Shown here piece after piece: positions 7,636-14,300 of a DNA stretch of 14,300 bases (position 1 is the first letter of the stretch; every line of letters begins with the position of its first letter). A program made the translations under genes and the position numbers. This DNA is from Gemmatimonadota bacterium (GTDB lineage Bacteria; Gemmatimonadota; Gemmatimonadetes; Gemmatimonadales; Gemmatimonadaceae): assembly GCA_029884515.1 (NCBI GenBank), contig JAOUHR010000012.1:1-14300 (forward strand), given 5' to 3'. The notes beneath the pieces are model-generated. The model did no database searches. It was not told where the DNA came from and saw only the letters and a list, made by a program, of their open reading frames with translations.

Positions 7636-8520
7636 CTACTCGAGCTCGTCGATGGACTTCGGCCAGTCGCCCTTGAGCAGGCGCGAGAGTGCGCGGTCCG
7701 CGAGCAGCCGTCCCTCGGTCTGGCAACGCGCGCAGTAGTTGGTCTCGTTGTCGGCGTAGCGGATACGCTGCACGGGCGCGGCGCACACCGGGCAGGGCAG
7801 GCCGAAGCGACCGTGCACCTGCATCTCGTCACGGAACGCGGTGACGGTCTCCGGGAATCCCTCCCCCACTTCCTGGCGCAGGTGCGCGATCCACCACGTG
7901 AGCACCGAGCGCGTGGCCTCGCGGAGCCGGTCGGCCTCCTCGTCGGAGAGGCGTGCCGTGGTCTGGAGCGGTGAGAGCCGCGCGCGGTGGAGGATCTCGT
8001 CGGAGTACGCGTTGCCGATGCCGCTGAAGAGCCGCGGGTCGGTGAGGGAGCGTTTGAGGGTGTGGTTCTCCGCGCGTAGCCGGGCGACGAACTCGTCGCG
8101 TGTCGCGTCGAGGGGCTCGAGTCCGCCGCGGTCGAGCGCGCGCAGGGCGGCGCGCCCGTCCACCGCGGTCAACGAGGCGCGTTTCCTGGTGCCGGCCTCG
8201 GTGAAGAAGAGCCACCCGCGCTCGAACTCGCACACGGCGAGTGCGCCGCGTCCCGGCACCTTCCCGCCCGGGGGCCGCCACCGCAGCCGCCCCGCGATCA
8301 TCAGGTGGATCACGAGGAACCAGTCGCCCGCGAACGCGAGCACGATACGCTTGCCAAGCCGGTCGATGCCGGTGACGCGCCGCCCGACGAACTCGGCGAC
8401 GGGTGGTGCGACCGAGCGCACGAGGAATGGGCTCCGCACACGCAGCGCCTGGAGGACCTGGCCGCCGACGTGGCGCTCGAGCGCCTCGGTGTAGGCGAGG
8501 ATGTCGGGGAGTTCGGGCAT
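7636..8520 (-). CDS. Fpg/MutM-family formamidopyrimidine-DNA glycosylase
   Basis: A 294-residue base-excision repair enzyme that removes oxidised purines and cuts the abasic site. The start is fixed by the family: the N-terminal MPELPD supplies the catalytic Pro2 and Glu3, although an open frame extends further upstream to 8670. Other landmarks are Lys57 in RLGKRIVL (the conserved catalytic-domain Lys), the intercalating Met74 in IHLMIAGRL, the helix-two-turn-helix with [12 protein letters not shown] (Asn170), and a C-terminal zinc finger with Cys243, Cys246, Cys263 and Cys266 (CPVC and CARC). The length is slightly above the usual 270. [18 protein letters not shown] resembles the branch of Fpg/Nei-like proteins starting MPELPDxxxY rather than classical MPELPEVET, so exact lesion preference (Fpg versus Nei-like) is uncertain and no gene symbol is given. 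The gene is complete and divergent from the RidA gene; no clear ribosome binding site is visible. Confidence 0.93.
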   Translation of the reverse strand: MPELPDILAYTEALERHVGGQVLQALRVRSPFLVRSVAPPVAEFVGRRVTGIDRLGKRIVLAFAGDWFLVIHLMIAGRLRWRPPGGKVPGRGALAVCEFERGWLFFTEAGTRKRASLTAVDGRAALRALDRGGLEPLDATRDEFVARLRAENHTLKRSLTDPRLFSGIGNAYSDEILHRARLSPLQTTARLSDEEADRLREATRSVLTWWIAHLRQEVGEGFPETVTAFRDEMQVHGRFGLPCPVCAAPVQRIRYADNETNYCARCQTEGRLLADRALSRLLKGDWPKSIDELE

Positions 8521-8573
8521 GCCAGGGTGAGATGGCGATCGCGGCAGGTCGAGGTGAGTGCAGGACTCGCAAG

Positions 8574-8601
8574 GGTATCCGGCGCAGGCCGTCCGCGCCA
8601 A
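8574..8601 (-). promoter_or_regulatory. Weak candidate promoter for the Fpg-family gene
   Basis: On the minus strand TTGGCG (8601-8596) and GATACC (8579-8574) lie 16 bases apart, about 55 bases before the start codon at 8520. They match the -35 consensus at four positions and the -10 consensus at three. The surrounding 148-base divergent region (8521-8668) shows no better element, and no ribosome binding site for either gene was seen. Confidence 0.25.
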
Positions 8602-8668
8602 CCGCCCGCGTCGTCGCTTACCTTCTCCGTCGCCAGCTCCTCCGATCCCGTCCCCAACCCGCACCGCC

Positions 8669-9050
8669 ATGCGCCAAGCCGTCTCCAGCCCGCGCGGCCC
8701 CGCCGCCGTCGGCCCGTACTCGCACGCCGTCTGGGGGGGGCGACCTCCTCTACCTCTCGGGACAGACGCCGATCGACCCCGCCACGGGCAAGCTCGTCAC
8801 CGGCGACGTGCACGCGCAGACGCTGCGCGCCTTCGCCAACCTCCGCGCCGTCGTCGAGGACGCGGGCCTCACGATGCAGCACGTGATCAAGTGCAACGTC
8901 TACCTGACGGACATGCGGGACTTCGCCCTGATGAACGCGGCCTACGAGGCCGCCTTCGAGCGCCCATTCCCCGCCCGCACCACGGTCGCGGTGGCCGGCC
9001 TGCCGCTGGGCGCGCGCGTGGAAGTGGAGATGGTGGCGCGCAGGGGTTGA
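8669..9050 (+). CDS. ridA: RidA/YjgF-family enamine/imine deaminase, frameshifted in a G8 tract
   Basis: The protein hydrolyses reactive enamine/imine intermediates such as 2-aminoacrylate. It is readable only across two frames: from ATG 8669 the frame gives [20 protein letters not shown] then VWGG, and from about 8741 the adjacent frame gives [20 protein letters not shown] through [14 protein letters not shown] to the TGA at 9048-9050. The switch lies in eight consecutive G at 8733-8740; seven G would give an uninterrupted protein of about 126 residues, the usual RidA length. Family hallmarks are all present: PYSHAV near the N-terminus, [11 protein letters not shown], the substrate-binding Arg in FPARTTVAV, and the Glu in VEVEMVA. 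The gene is therefore either intact with a base-call error or genuinely out of frame. No ribosome binding site precedes the ATG. Confidence 0.88.
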
Positions 9051-9073
9051 CATCGGGCGCGCGCATCCTTGAT

Positions 9074-9092
9074 TTAGGGTGTACTAACTTTC
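9074..9092. promoter_or_regulatory. Candidate DtxR-type operator upstream of the regulator-feoB unit
   Basis: TTAGGGTGTACTAACTTTC agrees at 12 of 19 positions with the DtxR/IdeR box TTAGGTTAGCCTAACCTAA as I remember it, with the half-site TTAGG and the central CTAAC intact. It includes the inverted pair TTAG (9074-9077) and CTAA (9084-9087). It is an AT-rich island in GC-rich DNA, directly before the start (9103) of a DtxR-family regulator, where autoregulation would place it. A TTGACA is present at 9047-9052 with no good -10 at 17 bases; TACTAA (9082-9087) could be a -10 of a nearly leaderless transcript. Confidence 0.4.
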
Positions 9093-9102
9093 AGTCACCC
9101 CC

Positions 9103-10155
9103 ATGGTCGACCCGCGCCTCGCCCTCCTCGTCTTCGCCGCCCTGACCGTCGTCGCGCTCGCCGTCGCCTGGCCGCGGCGCGGGCTGCTCGCGCGAGTGGC
9201 GCGCTACCGGCGGCTCACCGAGCGCGTGCGGGTCGAGGACGCGGTGAAGTACCTGTTCCATGCCGGCGCGGGCGGCGCCCCCGTTCCCGTCGAGGCGCTG
9301 TCGGGTGCGCTCGAGATCGGGCGGCGGAGTGCGGATGAGTTGCTGGACCGCCTCGCCGCGCTCGGCCTCGCCGAGTCCGCCGGTGCGGGCGCACGCCTCA
9401 CGAAGGCGGGCTACACCGAGGCGCTCCGCATCGTGCGCTCGCACCGGCTCCTTGAGCAGTACCTCGCGGACCGCACGGGCATCGACCCCGCGGAGTGGCA
9501 CGAGGTCGCCGAGGCTCGCGAGCACGACTTGTCGTCGGAGGAGATCGAGAAGCTCGCCGTGCGGCTGGGGCAGCCACGCTATGATCCGCACGGAGACCCG
9601 ATCCCGACGGCGAGCGGCGAGATGCCGTCCACCGCGGGGTTCCTCCTCGCCTCGCTGCCGACGGGCGACGCCGGCCGGATCGTGCACCTCGAGGACGAGC
9701 CGCGCGACGCGTACGCGCGCCTGCGCGAGCTCGGGTTCGAGCTCGGCAAGTCCCTGGTCGTCCGCGCGCGGCGCACCACCGGGGTGGACGTCGAGCTCGA
9801 CGGCGTGGTGGTCCCCCTCCCTCGCGCACTCGAGGCCGCGGTCACGGTCGAGCGCTCCCGCGCGCGCGACACCACGCGCGCCCGCACGCTCGCCGACCTG
9901 CGGCCGGGCGACACGGGTCGCGTGCTCCGGCTCTCCAGCGCCTGCCACGGCTCCCAGCGGCGCCGGCTGCTCGACCTGGGCGTGGTGCCGGGCACCGACA
10001 TCGAGGCTGAGTTCCGGAGCGCGTCGGGCGACCCGGTGGCCTACCGCATCCGCGGGGCGCTCATCGCGCTCCGGCGGCACCAGGCCACGTGGGTGGAGCT
10101 CGACGCGCGCGGTGCGGAGGCGACCGGCGCCCCGCCCGACGACGCGGCGGCCTGA
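9103..10155 (+). CDS. Membrane-anchored DtxR/MntR-family metalloregulator fused to two FeoA domains
   Basis: A 350-residue protein with four parts. An N-terminal hydrophobic helix (about 6-23, ending at WPRRG) should anchor it in the membrane. A winged helix-turn-helix follows (about 40-105). A DtxR-type metal-binding and dimerisation domain (about 107-170) has SHRLLEQYL, WHEVAEAREHDLS and YDPHGDPIP. Two SH3-like FeoA domains close the protein (about 181-250 and 262-334). By-eye alignment places metal ligands at Asp46, His114, Glu118, His133, Glu137, Glu140 and His141. Glu137 stands where DtxR has Cys102 and MntR has Glu99, and Asp46 where MntR has Asp8; the MntR Glu11 position looks like Lys. 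So it senses Fe(II) or Mn(II), with the ligand set closer to MntR. FeoB follows 11 bases downstream and no separate feoA exists here, so the FeoA part may serve FeoB directly. No Shine-Dalgarno precedes ATG 9103; translation may be leaderless. Confidence 0.88.
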   Translation: MVDPRLALLVFAALTVVALAVAWPRRGLLARVARYRRLTERVRVEDAVKYLFHAGAGGAPVPVEALSGALEIGRRSADELLDRLAALGLAESAGAGARLTKAGYTEALRIVRSHRLLEQYLADRTGIDPAEWHEVAEAREHDLSSEEIEKLAVRLGQPRYDPHGDPIPTASGEMPSTAGFLLASLPTGDAGRIVHLEDEPRDAYARLRELGFELGKSLVVRARRTTGVDVELDGVVVPLPRALEAAVTVERSRARDTTRARTLADLRPGDTGRVLRLSSACHGSQRRRLLDLGVVPGTDIEAEFRSASGDPVAYRIRGALIALRRHQATWVELDARGAEATGAPPDDAAA

Positions 10156-10166
10156 GGCCCGGCGTC

Positions 10167-12308
10167 ATGCACACCACGATGCGCACCCGGATCCCGGCGC
10201 GCGACGAGTCGCTCGTGCAACTCGGCGTGCGCTCCGGCAACTGGGACTATCTCGTCGCGCTCGCCGGGAACCCGAACACCGGCAAGAGCACGGTCTTCAA
10301 CCTCCTCACAGGCCTCCGCCAGCACACCGGCAACTGGCCGGGCAAGACCGTCACGCGCGCCGAGGGGCTCTTCACCTCCGGCGGCGACCGGTTCAAGCTC
10401 GTGGACCTCCCGGGCACCTACTCGTTGCAGGCGGCGAGCACCGACGAGGAGGTCGCCCGCGACACGCTCCTCTTCGGCGAGCCCGACGTCACGGTGATCG
10501 TCGTGGACGCGACGCGACTCGAGCGCAACCTGAACCTCACGCTTCAGGTGCTCGAGATCACGCCACGCGTGGTGGTCGCGCTCAACCTCATGGACGAGGC
10601 GAAGCGGCTCGGCATCGGCATCGACCCCGCGGCGCTCGCGCGCGAGCTCGGCGTACCGGTGATCCCGATGGCGGCACGGCGCGGCGAGGGCGTGGATGCG
10701 CTTCGCGCGGCGATCCAGGAGGTCGCCCGCGGGCAGGTGCACACGTCGCCGTACCGCGTCCGGAACTTCACGCCTGACATCGAGGAGATGATCCGCGAGG
10801 TGGAGGAGGCGGTGCAGCGGGCGGCGCCGGGCAAGGCGAACAGCCGCTGGGTCGCGCTCCGCCTGCTCAATGCGGACGAGCGCGTGGAAGCCTCCGTCCC
10901 GGAGGAGGTGCTCCAGGTCGCCAGCGCGGTGCGCTGGCGGCTGAGCCCGGAGTTCCAGGACCGGATCACGCAGGGCATCTACGAGGCGGCCGAGGAGATC
11001 GTCGCGCGGAGCCAGCTGGCGGGCCTGCGCCGCGCGCGCTTCGACCTCGACGCCACGCTCGACCGCTGGCTCACGAGCCCGGTCACCGGCTACCCGCTGA
11101 TGATCCTGATGCTCGGCGTCGTCTTCTGGATCACGATCGCCGGCGCAAACGTGCCCTCGGCGATGCTGAGCGAGTTGCTCATCGACAAGATCCACCCCTG
11201 GTTGCAGGCGACCACGACGGGCTGGGGAGTGGCGTGGTGGATCCGCGGCTTGCTGTTCGACGGCGTCTACCTGGCCACGGCGTGGGTGATCGCCGTGATG
11301 CTCCCGCCGATGGCGATCTTCTTCCCCCTCTTCACGCTGCTGGAGGACTTCGGCTACCTGCCGCGCGTCGCGTTCAACCTCGACTCGCTCTTCCGCCGCG
11401 TTGGGGCGCACGGCAAGCAGGCGCTCACGATGTGCATGGGGTTCGGCTGCAACGCGGCCGGCGTCGTCGCCACGCGCGTGATCGACAGCCCGCGCGAGCG
11501 CCTCGTCGCGATCATCACGAACAACTTCTCGCTCTGCAACGGGCGTTGGCCCACCCAGATCCTGCTCGCCTCGATCTTCATCGGGGCGCTGGCCCCTGCC
11601 GCCATCGCCGGCTTCGTCTCGGCGACCGCGGTGGTGGGTGTCACGCTGCTCGGCGTGCTCGCGATGTTCTTCTCGTCCTGGCTCCTCACACGCACCGTGC
11701 TCCGGGGCGAGGCCACGAGCTTCAGCCTCGAGCTCCCGCCGTACCGGCCGCCGCGCATCTGGCAGACGCTCTACACCTCGCTCATCGACCGCACGCTCAT
11801 CGTGCTCTGGCGCGCGGTGGTCTTCGCGGCGCCCGCGGGGGCGGTGATCTGGCTCGTCAGCAACGTCCACCTCGGCTCACTGAGCATCGCGGAACACGTC
11901 ATCAACGGCCTCGAGCCGCTCGGCGTGCTGCTCGGGATGAACGGCGTGATCCTGCTCGCCTACATCGTCGCGATCCCGGCGAACGAGATCGTCATCCCCA
12001 CCGTGCTGATGCTCACGGTGCTCTCGGGCGGCGCGCCGGACGTGGGTGCCGGCGCCGGCGTGATGTTCGAGCTCGACGCGAACCAGGTGGGCGTGCTGCT
12101 CCGCGCGCACGGCTGGACCACGCTCACCGCAGTGAGCCTGATGCTCTTCAGCCTGCTGCACAATCCCTGCTCGACGACGATCTACACCATCTACAAGGAG
12201 ACGCGGAGCGCCAAGTGGACCACCATCTCCACGGCGCTCCCGCTGGTGATGGGCTTCGTCGTCTGCTTCCTCGTCGCGCAGGTCTGGCGGCTCGCCGTCG
12301 GGGGCTGA
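10167..12308 (+). CDS. feoB: Ferrous iron transporter FeoB
   Basis: A 713-residue inner-membrane Fe(II) transporter with an N-terminal GTPase. The G-motifs are G1 GNPNTGKST (34-42), G2 Thr61 in NWPGKTV, G3 DLPG (80-83) and G4 NLMD (140-143). A helical regulatory region (about 200-300) precedes a membrane domain (about 305-713) of roughly eight hydrophobic segments. Two Gate-type repeats carry the conserved Cys428 (GFGCN) and Cys457 (NNFSLCNGRWPT); IPANEIVIP (603-611), Cys668 (NPCST) and YKETRSAKWT near the C-terminus also fit the family. The first Gate loop reads GFGCNAAGVVATR rather than the GFGCNVPAIMATR of classical FeoB, and FSLCNGR replaces FMSCSAR, as in a FeoB branch known from other phyla. 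ATG 10167 is chosen for the GAGG nine bases upstream and the 11-base gap after the regulator. A frame extension to 10089 overlaps the regulator and is unlikely. Confidence 0.96.
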   Translation: MHTTMRTRIPARDESLVQLGVRSGNWDYLVALAGNPNTGKSTVFNLLTGLRQHTGNWPGKTVTRAEGLFTSGGDRFKLVDLPGTYSLQAASTDEEVARDTLLFGEPDVTVIVVDATRLERNLNLTLQVLEITPRVVVALNLMDEAKRLGIGIDPAALARELGVPVIPMAARRGEGVDALRAAIQEVARGQVHTSPYRVRNFTPDIEEMIREVEEAVQRAAPGKANSRWVALRLLNADERVEASVPEEVLQVASAVRWRLSPEFQDRITQGIYEAAEEIVARSQLAGLRRARFDLDATLDRWLTSPVTGYPLMILMLGVVFWITIAGANVPSAMLSELLIDKIHPWLQATTTGWGVAWWIRGLLFDGVYLATAWVIAVMLPPMAIFFPLFTLLEDFGYLPRVAFNLDSLFRRVGAHGKQALTMCMGFGCNAAGVVATRVIDSPRERLVAIITNNFSLCNGRWPTQILLASIFIGALAPAAIAGFVSATAVVGVTLLGVLAMFFSSWLLTRTVLRGEATSFSLELPPYRPPRIWQTLYTSLIDRTLIVLWRAVVFAAPAGAVIWLVSNVHLGSLSIAEHVINGLEPLGVLLGMNGVILLAYIVAIPANEIVIPTVLMLTVLSGGAPDVGAGAGVMFELDANQVGVLLRAHGWTTLTAVSLMLFSLLHNPCSTTIYTIYKETRSAKWTTISTALPLVMGFVVCFLVAQVWRLAVGG

Positions 12309-12311
12309 ACC

Positions 12312-12326
12312 GAGGGACAATCCCTC
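12312..12326 (+). terminator. Short hairpin after feoB, weak terminator candidate
   Basis: GAGGGA (12312-12317) and TCCCTC (12321-12326) form a 6-bp stem with a CAA loop, four bases after the feoB stop. There is no T-run. The 109-base gap to the next gene suggests a transcription boundary; CATAGT (12349-12354) is a poor but possible -10 for the following gene. Confidence 0.35.
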
Positions 12327-12417
12327 ACGGACCGTGCGGTGTTCACCCCATAGTCCCGTTCGCCGCGCCCCGGGAGATTGCGTATGCAGGCTGACGCGTC
12401 ACCGTCCGGAGGACAAC

Positions 12418-13521
12418 ATGGCGCTTCCCACCGAGCTGCTGGAACTCCTGCGCGCGCATGGCGAATCGATGATGTTGAGCGTGTACATCGAGGCGACCCC
12501 AGCCGACCCGAGCGAGCGGCGCCGGTGGCGTGTGCGGTTGCGCCAGGGATTGCAGGAGGCGCGGGGTGCGCTCGCCGAGGCGCCGCCCGCCGAGGCCGAG
12601 GCGTTCGCGCGCGCCGAGTCGGAGCTTCTCGCACGCCTGCCGGCGTCCGACGATGGGCCGCCTCCGGGCGGGCGCGTCCTGTTCTGCGCGGCGGACGGGG
12701 AATCGGTGACGATCACGCTGCCGGCGGGACTCGACGAGACGCAGGTGTCGTGGGGCCGCGGGCCTCGCCTGGTGCCCTACCTCCGGGCCGCCATCACGGA
12801 GGTCGCCCTCGTGCTGCGCCTCGACCTGGAGCATGCCCGCCTCGACCGATGGACCGATGGCGTGTTGCGGCCGCTCGTGGACCTCGAGTCCGACCGCCCA
12901 CACGACATCGGTTCCCACATGGGCGGCCCCCCGCGTCCGGGCTTCCACGGCGGGACGCGCGGCCGCAGCGGCACCGATGAGGAGCAGCGTCAGCGCGTCG
13001 ACGGACAGGACCGCCTGCGCGCGGCCGCGCGCACGGCGCTCATCGCACACGTGGGCGCCGACGAGGCAGTCGTGCTCGGCGGCAGCCCGGAGGCCACCTC
13101 ACGGCTGTTCGCGTCGCTGCCCACTGCGCTGTCCGAGCGCACGATCGTCGCACCCCCGCTCACTCTGCGCGCCCCGGACGCGGCGGTGCCGGACCTCGTC
13201 CGGACCGCGCTCGCCAGGCTCGCCGCCGTGCGCCGACTGCGCCGCCTGGAGGCGTTGCGCGAGGATGCGCACGCGCACGGCCGCGCGGCGCTGGGGATCG
13301 AATCGGCACGTGCGGCCGCGGAAGCGAGCGCCATCGACGAACTCCTCTTCACCGAGCGGGCGTGGCGTCGCGACCCAGAGCTGATCGAGGGCCTCGTGCG
13401 ACGCACCCTCGCCGAAGGCGGGAGCGTCGAATGCGCGACCGCATCCAGCGCCGGCACCCTCGATGATGACGCGGACGGGGTCATCGCCGCCCTCCGATTC
13501 CCACTGGCCGCCACCCGCTGA
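12418..13521 (+). CDS. baeRF-family protein (bacterial archaeo-eukaryotic release factor homologue)
   Basis: A 367-residue protein of the bacterial eRF1-like (baeRF) superfamily, whose members are thought to act on stalled or hibernating ribosomes. ATG 12418 is chosen for a strong GGAGG five bases upstream, although the frame is open back to 12334. Visible features: an N-terminal domain with MMLSVYIEATPADPSERRRW followed by a long helix (about 18-75), GRVLFCAADG and ITLP strands (86-102), PRLVPYLRAAI then VALVLRLDLEHARLDRW (117-145), a Gly/Pro/Arg-rich flexible loop (164-192), and an alpha/beta C-terminal half with AVVLGGSP, RRTLAEGGSVE and the family-like end DGVIAALRFP. The loop where eRF1-fold proteins may carry GGQ has GGPPRP and HGGTRGR but no GGQ, so peptidyl-tRNA hydrolysis cannot be claimed. 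It is cytoplasmic, with no signal peptide. The CBS gene follows 23 bases downstream. Confidence 0.75.
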   Translation: MALPTELLELLRAHGESMMLSVYIEATPADPSERRRWRVRLRQGLQEARGALAEAPPAEAEAFARAESELLARLPASDDGPPPGGRVLFCAADGESVTITLPAGLDETQVSWGRGPRLVPYLRAAITEVALVLRLDLEHARLDRWTDGVLRPLVDLESDRPHDIGSHMGGPPRPGFHGGTRGRSGTDEEQRQRVDGQDRLRAAARTALIAHVGADEAVVLGGSPEATSRLFASLPTALSERTIVAPPLTLRAPDAAVPDLVRTALARLAAVRRLRRLEALREDAHAHGRAALGIESARAAAEASAIDELLFTERAWRRDPELIEGLVRRTLAEGGSVECATASSAGTLDDDADGVIAALRFPLAATR

Positions 13522-13544
13522 CCGCCCAACCACTGGAGGACCGC

Positions 13545-14009
13545 ATGCTCAAGCTTCGCGACATCATGACTCGAGAAGTCCTCACCGTCCCGCCCAATCT
13601 CAGTGTGCGAGAGGCGGCCGAGATCTTCGCCACCGAACGACTGGGCGGCGCCCCGGTCGTGCGCGGCGGCCGGATGATCGGGATGCTCTCCGCGAGCGAC
13701 CTGCTCGACTTCATCGCGTCCCTGTCCGCCGAGCCGCTCGGCGTGGGCGACCCGAGCGAGCGCGGGATCCTCGATGATCACACCGTCGAGGAGGCGATGA
13801 CCCGCGGTCCGGTGCACTCGCTTCCCCCCGATGCGCCGGTCACGTTGGCGGCCGAGATCATGAAGCAGGAGCGGATCCACCGGCTCCCCGTGGTCGAGAA
13901 CGACACGCTGGTGGGAATCGTCTCGACGGTCGACCTCGTGAAGGCGGTCGCGGACCGCCGGATCAGCACGCGCACGTTCGTATTCCCGAAGCGGAGCGAG
14001 GTCGTCTGA
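13545..14009 (+). CDS. Two-CBS-domain protein
   Basis: A 154-residue stand-alone CBS pair (Bateman module). Domain one spans about 6-60, with DIMTREVLTVPPNLSVREAA, GGAPVVRGGRMIGMLSASDL. Domain two spans about 83-140, with EEAMTRGPVHSLPPDAPVTLAA, HRLPVVENDTLVGIVSTVDL. Each ends in the typical G-h-h-S-x-x-D-L strand-helix. Such proteins bind adenosine nucleotides such as AMP, ATP or SAM and act as energy sensors, usually on a partner. The ATG has GGAGG five bases upstream, the same layout as the baeRF gene 23 bases before it, so the two are very likely one operon and the CBS protein may sense nucleotides for the baeRF protein. The linker between domains (about 61-82) is a little longer than usual. 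No membrane or DNA-binding segment is present. Confidence 0.94.
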   Translation: MLKLRDIMTREVLTVPPNLSVREAAEIFATERLGGAPVVRGGRMIGMLSASDLLDFIASLSAEPLGVGDPSERGILDDHTVEEAMTRGPVHSLPPDAPVTLAAEIMKQERIHRLPVVENDTLVGIVSTVDLVKAVADRRISTRTFVFPKRSEVV

Positions 14010-14027
14010 CCCCGCCCCGCCCCGGAT

Positions 14028-14044
14028 GCCGTTCGCGAGACGGC
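14028..14044. terminator. Small hairpin between convergent genes
   Basis: GCCGT (14028-14032) and ACGGC (14040-14044) form a 5-bp stem around a 7-base loop, in the 39-base gap between the CBS gene stop and the end of the minus-strand gene. No T-run is present. The position fits a shared terminator; the structure itself is weak. Confidence 0.3.
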
Positions 14045-14048
14045 GCCG

Positions 14049-14300
14049 CTAGAAGGCGATGTCGAGCAGGCGCGCCACCGGACGGAGCAGCGCCTCGTAC
14101 GTCTCGAAGGCGTGGCGGAACCACTCGAGCACCTGCCGCAGCACGGCCTGCTCGCGATTCGAGAGCGGCTGGCCATCCTTGTTCAGGATCACCGGGGACT
14201 CGTCCTCGGCGCTCGTGACCGTGATCGTGGCGAACGTCTGGCCATTCACCTTCACGGTGAGCGTTCCGCCGGTCGCCTGCTGCAGGGTGCCGCTGATCCC
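14049..14300 (-). CDS. Unrecognised protein, C-terminal part (5' end beyond the window)
   Basis: The frame is open from the window edge to TAG at 14049-14051 and gives 83 residues. It reads GISGTLQQATGGTLTVKVNG and then QTFATITVTSA, an all-beta-looking start, followed by NKDGQPLSNREQAVLRQVLEW and a hydrophobic helix ending LLRPVARLLDIAF. A GTG at 14255 could start a 68-residue version, but the upstream codons continue the same Gly/Thr-rich beta pattern and no ribosome binding site precedes that GTG, so a longer gene cut by the window is more likely. I do not recognise the family. The gene converges on the CBS gene. Confidence 0.65.
   Translation of the reverse strand, partial: GISGTLQQATGGTLTVKVNGQTFATITVTSAEDESPVILNKDGQPLSNREQAVLRQVLEWFRHAFETYEALLRPVARLLDIAF

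Noticed and set aside
9047..9052. Perfect TTGACA -35 box
   Set aside because: It overlaps the RidA stop codon and has no acceptable -10 at 16-18 bases; reported only as context for the regulator promoter.
10041..11870. Long minus-strand open frame (609 codons) opposite the regulator and feoB
   Set aside because: Low-complexity Arg/Glu/His-rich translation with no domain; the plus strand has all FeoB and FeoA motifs.
12326..12336. Palindrome CACGG-A-CCGTG after feoB
   Set aside because: A one-base loop cannot form a hairpin, and no neighbouring element supports an operator.
1..14300. CRISPR arrays, tRNA/rRNA genes, insertion sequences, attachment sites
   Set aside because: No spaced direct repeats, cloverleaf-like segments, transposase or integrase motifs were seen on either strand.

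Overview
The window is very GC-rich (roughly 70% by eye), densely coded, and matches Gemmatimonadota-type chromosome in gene content and style. The reasons are a very large secreted sortilin-like Asp-box protein next to a TolB/PD40 propeller protein, an EstB-like serine hydrolase, a membrane-anchored DtxR-FeoA fusion beside a FeoB with the NNFSLCNGR-type motif, and a baeRF gene paired with a CBS-domain gene. The phylum assignment is inferred from family recognition; no rRNA, tRNA, CRISPR array, integrase or insertion sequence was seen.

Layout. (1) 1-4421, minus strand: a secreted Asp-box (BNR/sortilin-like) protein (4421-1206) followed 14 bases later by a secreted PD40 beta-propeller protein (1191 to beyond base 1). 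The second gene carries a single-base frame break near 332-345. (2) 4422-4525: divergent intergenic region with a TAGAAT promoter element inside a 7-bp inverted repeat. (3) 4526-7587, plus strand: a two-gene unit with a GTGA overlap. It holds an exported EstB/class C beta-lactamase-fold serine hydrolase, whose signal peptide is built from six 12-bp tandem repeats, and a divergent gamma-glutamyltransferase lipoprotein. (4) 7588-7635: a 9-bp GC hairpin between convergent genes. (5) 7636-8520, minus: an Fpg/MutM-family DNA glycosylase. (6) 8669-9050, plus: a RidA-family deaminase gene frameshifted inside a run of eight G. (7) 9103-12308, plus: an iron or manganese module, made of a DtxR/MntR-type regulator with an N-terminal membrane helix and two C-terminal FeoA domains, then FeoB 11 bases downstream. 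A DtxR-box-like element precedes the regulator. (8) 12418-14009, plus: a baeRF (bacterial eRF1-like) protein and a two-CBS-domain protein, each with a strong GGAGG ribosome binding site. (9) 14049-14300, minus: the 3' part of an unrecognised gene that runs off the window.

How the genes work together. The first four proteins are all exported and degradative or binding in character, which suits a heterotrophic peptide or ester scavenger. The central module couples metal sensing (DtxR/MntR fold), the FeoA function and Fe(II) import (FeoB) in two adjacent genes with no free-standing FeoA. The baeRF-CBS pair looks like a small ribosome-rescue or stress unit. The two single-base frame breaks, in otherwise well-conserved genes, look more like assembly indels than decay, although the G8 tract could also be a real slippage site.
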